Positions 5,474-7,003 of a DNA stretch of 7,003 nucleotides are shown piece by piece (position 1 is the stretch's first letter; each line of letters opens with the position of its first letter). A program made the position numbers and the translations under genes. Origin of the DNA: an uncultured Selenomonadaceae bacterium (lineage in GTDB: Bacteria > Bacillota > Negativicutes > Selenomonadales > Selenomonadaceae); the NCBI GenBank assembly GCA_905236325.1, contig CAJOPJ010000075.1:1-7003 (forward strand). The letters are read 5' to 3'. The notes below the pieces were generated by a model, which was not told where the DNA came from, did no database searches, and saw nothing but the letters and a program-made list of their open reading frames with translations.

Positions 5474-6427
5474 ATGCAGAAAAAAATTGCCGTGCTGATT
5501 CCTTGCTACAATGAAAGTATGACAGTTGAAAAAGTTGTAGCTGATTACAAGCGCGAGCTGCCTGAAGCTACTATTTATGTTTATGACAACAATTCAACAG
5601 ACAATACAGCAGAACTTGCAAAAAAAGCCGGTGCAATTGTAGTTCATGAATATAGGCAAGGCAAAGGCAATGTTATACGCTCAATGTTCCGCGACATCGA
5701 CGCTGACTGTTATTTAATGGTGGACGGCGATGGCTCTCATCCTTCAAAATACGCTAAACAAATGTGCGAAATTATTTTGGAAGGCAAAGCTGATATGGTT
5801 ATCGGCGACAGGTTGAGCGAAGAATATTTTTCCAGAGAAACACGCGCTTTTCATGGCATTGGAAATTCAATCGTGCGCGGCTGCATAAATGCTTTTTGGA
5901 CAAATGGAACTAATAAGCCAAAAGTTATGGACGTTATGACCGGTTACCGCACATTCAGTCCGCTTTTTGCAAAAAGTTTTCCTGTCTTGTCTGAAGGTTT
6001 TGAAATTGAAACTGAAATGACAATTCATGCGTTGGATAAAAATTTTGTAATTAAAACTATTCCTGTTGGATTTGTCGAAAGACCTGAAGGCAGCGTCAGC
6101 ACAATGAATACCTATATTGACGGCGCAAAAGTCTTGATGACAATTTTTAATTTGTATAGAAATTATCGACCGCTAAGTTTTTTTGGCTGGCTGTCGCTTT
6201 TATTGCTAATTATCGCGCTATTTTTGTTTGTGCCTGTGTTCATTGAATTTTTGGAAACTTCAATGGTGCCGCGCTTTCCAACTTTGATAACAAGTGGCGT
6301 AATTGGTTTAGCGGCATTTTTGTCATTTATTTGCGGCTTGATTTTGGATACTTCAGCAAAAAATGCGCGTAAAAATTTTGAAATCAATTTGAACATAATC
6401 AAGTTGTTACTGGACAAACAAAAATGA
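5474..6427 (+). CDS. Family 2 glycosyltransferase, GtrB/dolichyl-phosphate-mannose-synthase type
   Basis: This 317-residue protein carries a GT-A catalytic domain and two C-terminal transmembrane helices, the GtrB layout. The N-terminus has AVLIPCYNES (6-15) and DNNSTDNT (38-45). The nucleotide-sugar/metal motif is DGDGSHP with Asp84 and Asp86, and MTGYRTFSP (155-163) and EGFEIETEM (174-182) match the polyprenyl-phosphate glycosyltransferase subgroup. Membrane helices lie at about 235-258 and 271-291. By family, it would move a sugar from a nucleotide sugar to undecaprenyl phosphate on the cytoplasmic face of the membrane; the sugar cannot be told from sequence. The start is supported by GGAGG at 5460-5464, 9 bases upstream. 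Its stop overlaps the ATG of the GtrA-family gene by 4 bases (ATGA), so the two are translationally coupled. The reversed order, transferase before flippase, differs from the classic phage gtrAB order. Confidence 0.9.
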   Translation: MQKKIAVLIPCYNESMTVEKVVADYKRELPEATIYVYDNNSTDNTAELAKKAGAIVVHEYRQGKGNVIRSMFRDIDADCYLMVDGDGSHPSKYAKQMCEIILEGKADMVIGDRLSEEYFSRETRAFHGIGNSIVRGCINAFWTNGTNKPKVMDVMTGYRTFSPLFAKSFPVLSEGFEIETEMTIHALDKNFVIKTIPVGFVERPEGSVSTMNTYIDGAKVLMTIFNLYRNYRPLSFFGWLSLLLLIIALFLFVPVFIEFLETSMVPRFPTLITSGVIGLAAFLSFICGLILDTSAKNARKNFEINLNIIKLLLDKQK

Positions 6428-6831
6428 ACAGATTGAAAAATTTGTTAAATAAAATTCCAAAGTCATTTGTGAAGTTTGCATTTTCCGGTGCGTCGTCATT
6501 TTTTTTGGATATAATGCTGTTTCAGATTTTTTGTTTGCTTTTGCGTGGCGAGGAAAATTATGTCTTTATTTCAGTTGTCGTTGCGCGAATTTTTTCTGCA
6601 ATTTATAACCACACAATGAATTTTTTATTTGTATTCGACCGCAAGCGAAATTACAAACAATCTGCGCGACGATATATTTTGTTGGCAATTTTGCAAGGTT
6701 TTGCAAGTGCAACATTAACTGAAATAATTTTTAACTTGGCGCAGTGCGAACTTGAAATTTTTGTAAAAGTGCCTGTCGATGTATTTTTATTTTTTGTCAG
6801 TTATGTTGTGCAGAAAAAATTTGTCTATTGA
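6424..6831 (+). CDS. GtrA-family membrane protein, putative lipid-linked sugar flippase
   Basis: This 135-residue protein is at the family's usual length and consists almost entirely of four predicted transmembrane helices (about 15-39, 46-70, 82-105 and 112-130). GtrA signatures are visible: FVKFAFSGASSFFLDIMLF near the N-terminus, ARIFSAIYNHTMNFLFVFDR at the end of helix 2, and the closing VQKKFVY. GtrA proteins are thought to flip the undecaprenyl-phosphate-linked sugar made by the partner transferase, or to assist its transfer; direct proof is limited. The start ATG overlaps the previous stop and lacks a strong ribosome binding site of its own, which fits coupled translation. The next gene's ribosome binding site overlaps its stop codon. 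Confidence 0.9.
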   Translation: MNRLKNLLNKIPKSFVKFAFSGASSFFLDIMLFQIFCLLLRGEENYVFISVVVARIFSAIYNHTMNFLFVFDRKRNYKQSARRYILLAILQGFASATLTEIIFNLAQCELEIFVKVPVDVFLFFVSYVVQKKFVY

Positions 6832-6836
6832 GGTGA
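6831..6836 (+). promoter_or_regulatory. Ribosome binding site for the TTG-started gene at 6843
   Basis: AGGTGA begins on the last base of the GtrA-family stop and lies 6 bases before TTG 6843. No ATG is available nearby in that frame, so it supports the TTG start. Confidence 0.65.
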
Positions 6837-6842
6837 TTTTTC

Positions 6843-7003
6843 TTGATTGAAAAAATTTTTAATTACCGCTGGACAATCGGCGGAATTTTGATTTTTCTGT
6901 GCACGATTTTTGAAATTCATGGCTCCTCAATCGGCGTTTATGCAGAAATTCTTAATCACCCTGAACTTAGCGATGTAATTTTAGGCAAGCTGCGTTGGAT
7001 TAG
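6843..7003 (+). CDS. Start of a large membrane protein, putative surface-polymer glycosyltransferase (partial)
   Basis: Only 53 codons are present; the frame is open to the right edge. The start is TTG at 6843, giving MIEKIFNYRWTIGGILIFLCTIFEIHG: a short basic cytoplasmic end and one transmembrane helix (about 10-25). A loop follows, with GSSIGVYAEIL and LGKLRWIR. This resembles the N-terminus of large multi-pass envelope proteins found in Bacillota surface-polysaccharide loci (the group annotated as DUF7657 or YfhO-like), where a GSSIG stretch after the first helix and a xxRxIRSDEW motif are usual. Here the sequence stops exactly where the latter would continue. This is recognition from memory, not a search. 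Its position after GtrB- and GtrA-type genes suits the third member of a Gtr system, which transfers the flipped sugar to an acceptor outside the membrane. Confidence 0.6.
   Translation, partial: MIEKIFNYRWTIGGILIFLCTIFEIHGSSIGVYAEILNHPELSDVILGKLRWI

Noticed and set aside
6163..6417. 84-codon open frame on the minus strand
   Set aside because: It is antisense to the membrane helices of the glycosyltransferase; the frame is open because of base composition, and nothing in the product is recognisable.
1..7003. Frequent AAAATTTT and GAAAATTTT words as a dispersed signal
   Set aside because: Most lie in coding sequence as Lys/Asn/Ile/Phe codon runs of an A+T-rich genome, without regular spacing or position.
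1..7003. CRISPR array, insertion sequence, phage or toxin-antitoxin genes
   Set aside because: No spaced repeats, terminal inverted repeats, transposase, integrase or toxin-like small gene pair was seen on either strand.

Overview
The window is an ordinary-looking chromosomal stretch from a low-to-moderate G+C Bacillota-type bacterium. The evidence is strong AAGGAGG-type ribosome binding sites, sigma-A-like promoters (one an exact consensus), several TTG starts, U-tract hairpin terminators, and an rsmH-ftsL pair with a Firmicutes-style FtsL. A Negativicutes or Clostridia gut/rumen lineage is plausible, but the sequence seen here cannot settle it.

Layout. Bases 2-373 are the 3' end of a methyl-accepting chemotaxis protein gene, closed by a hairpin terminator (389-424). 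Right against that terminator starts a secreted transglutaminase-like protein (438-1562), followed 4 bases later by a short-chain dehydrogenase (1567-2292). The universally conserved ATPase gene ychF follows (2377-3480). A bidirectional terminator at about 3501-3530 separates it from the convergent minus-strand pair rsmH (4867-3938) and ftsL (3925-3542). These two belong to the dcw (division and cell wall) cluster, but here they end at the terminator with no ftsI or mur genes after them.

A compact divergent promoter region (4889-4985) drives rsmH-ftsL leftward. Rightward it drives a small redox-disulfide (DUF1858) protein gene (5005-5238), probably co-transcribed with tRNA-Pro(UGG) (5273-5350) up to a terminator at 5366-5395. 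After that an exact-consensus promoter (TTGACA-17-TATAAT, 5410-5438) opens a second rightward operon. It holds a polyprenyl-phosphate glycosyltransferase of the GtrB/DPM1 type (5474-6427), a GtrA-family membrane protein (6424-6831, 4-base overlap), and the start of a further membrane protein (6843 to the window end). Together these look like a three-part system that loads a sugar on a lipid carrier, flips it across the membrane and transfers it to a surface polymer.

No CRISPR array, insertion sequence, phage gene or long repeat is visible. The most interesting points are the Gtr-like operon beside a tRNA gene, the split dcw cluster, the terminator touching the transglutaminase gene's ribosome binding site, and the probable mRNA-tRNA co-transcript. 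I did not find a clearly new system.
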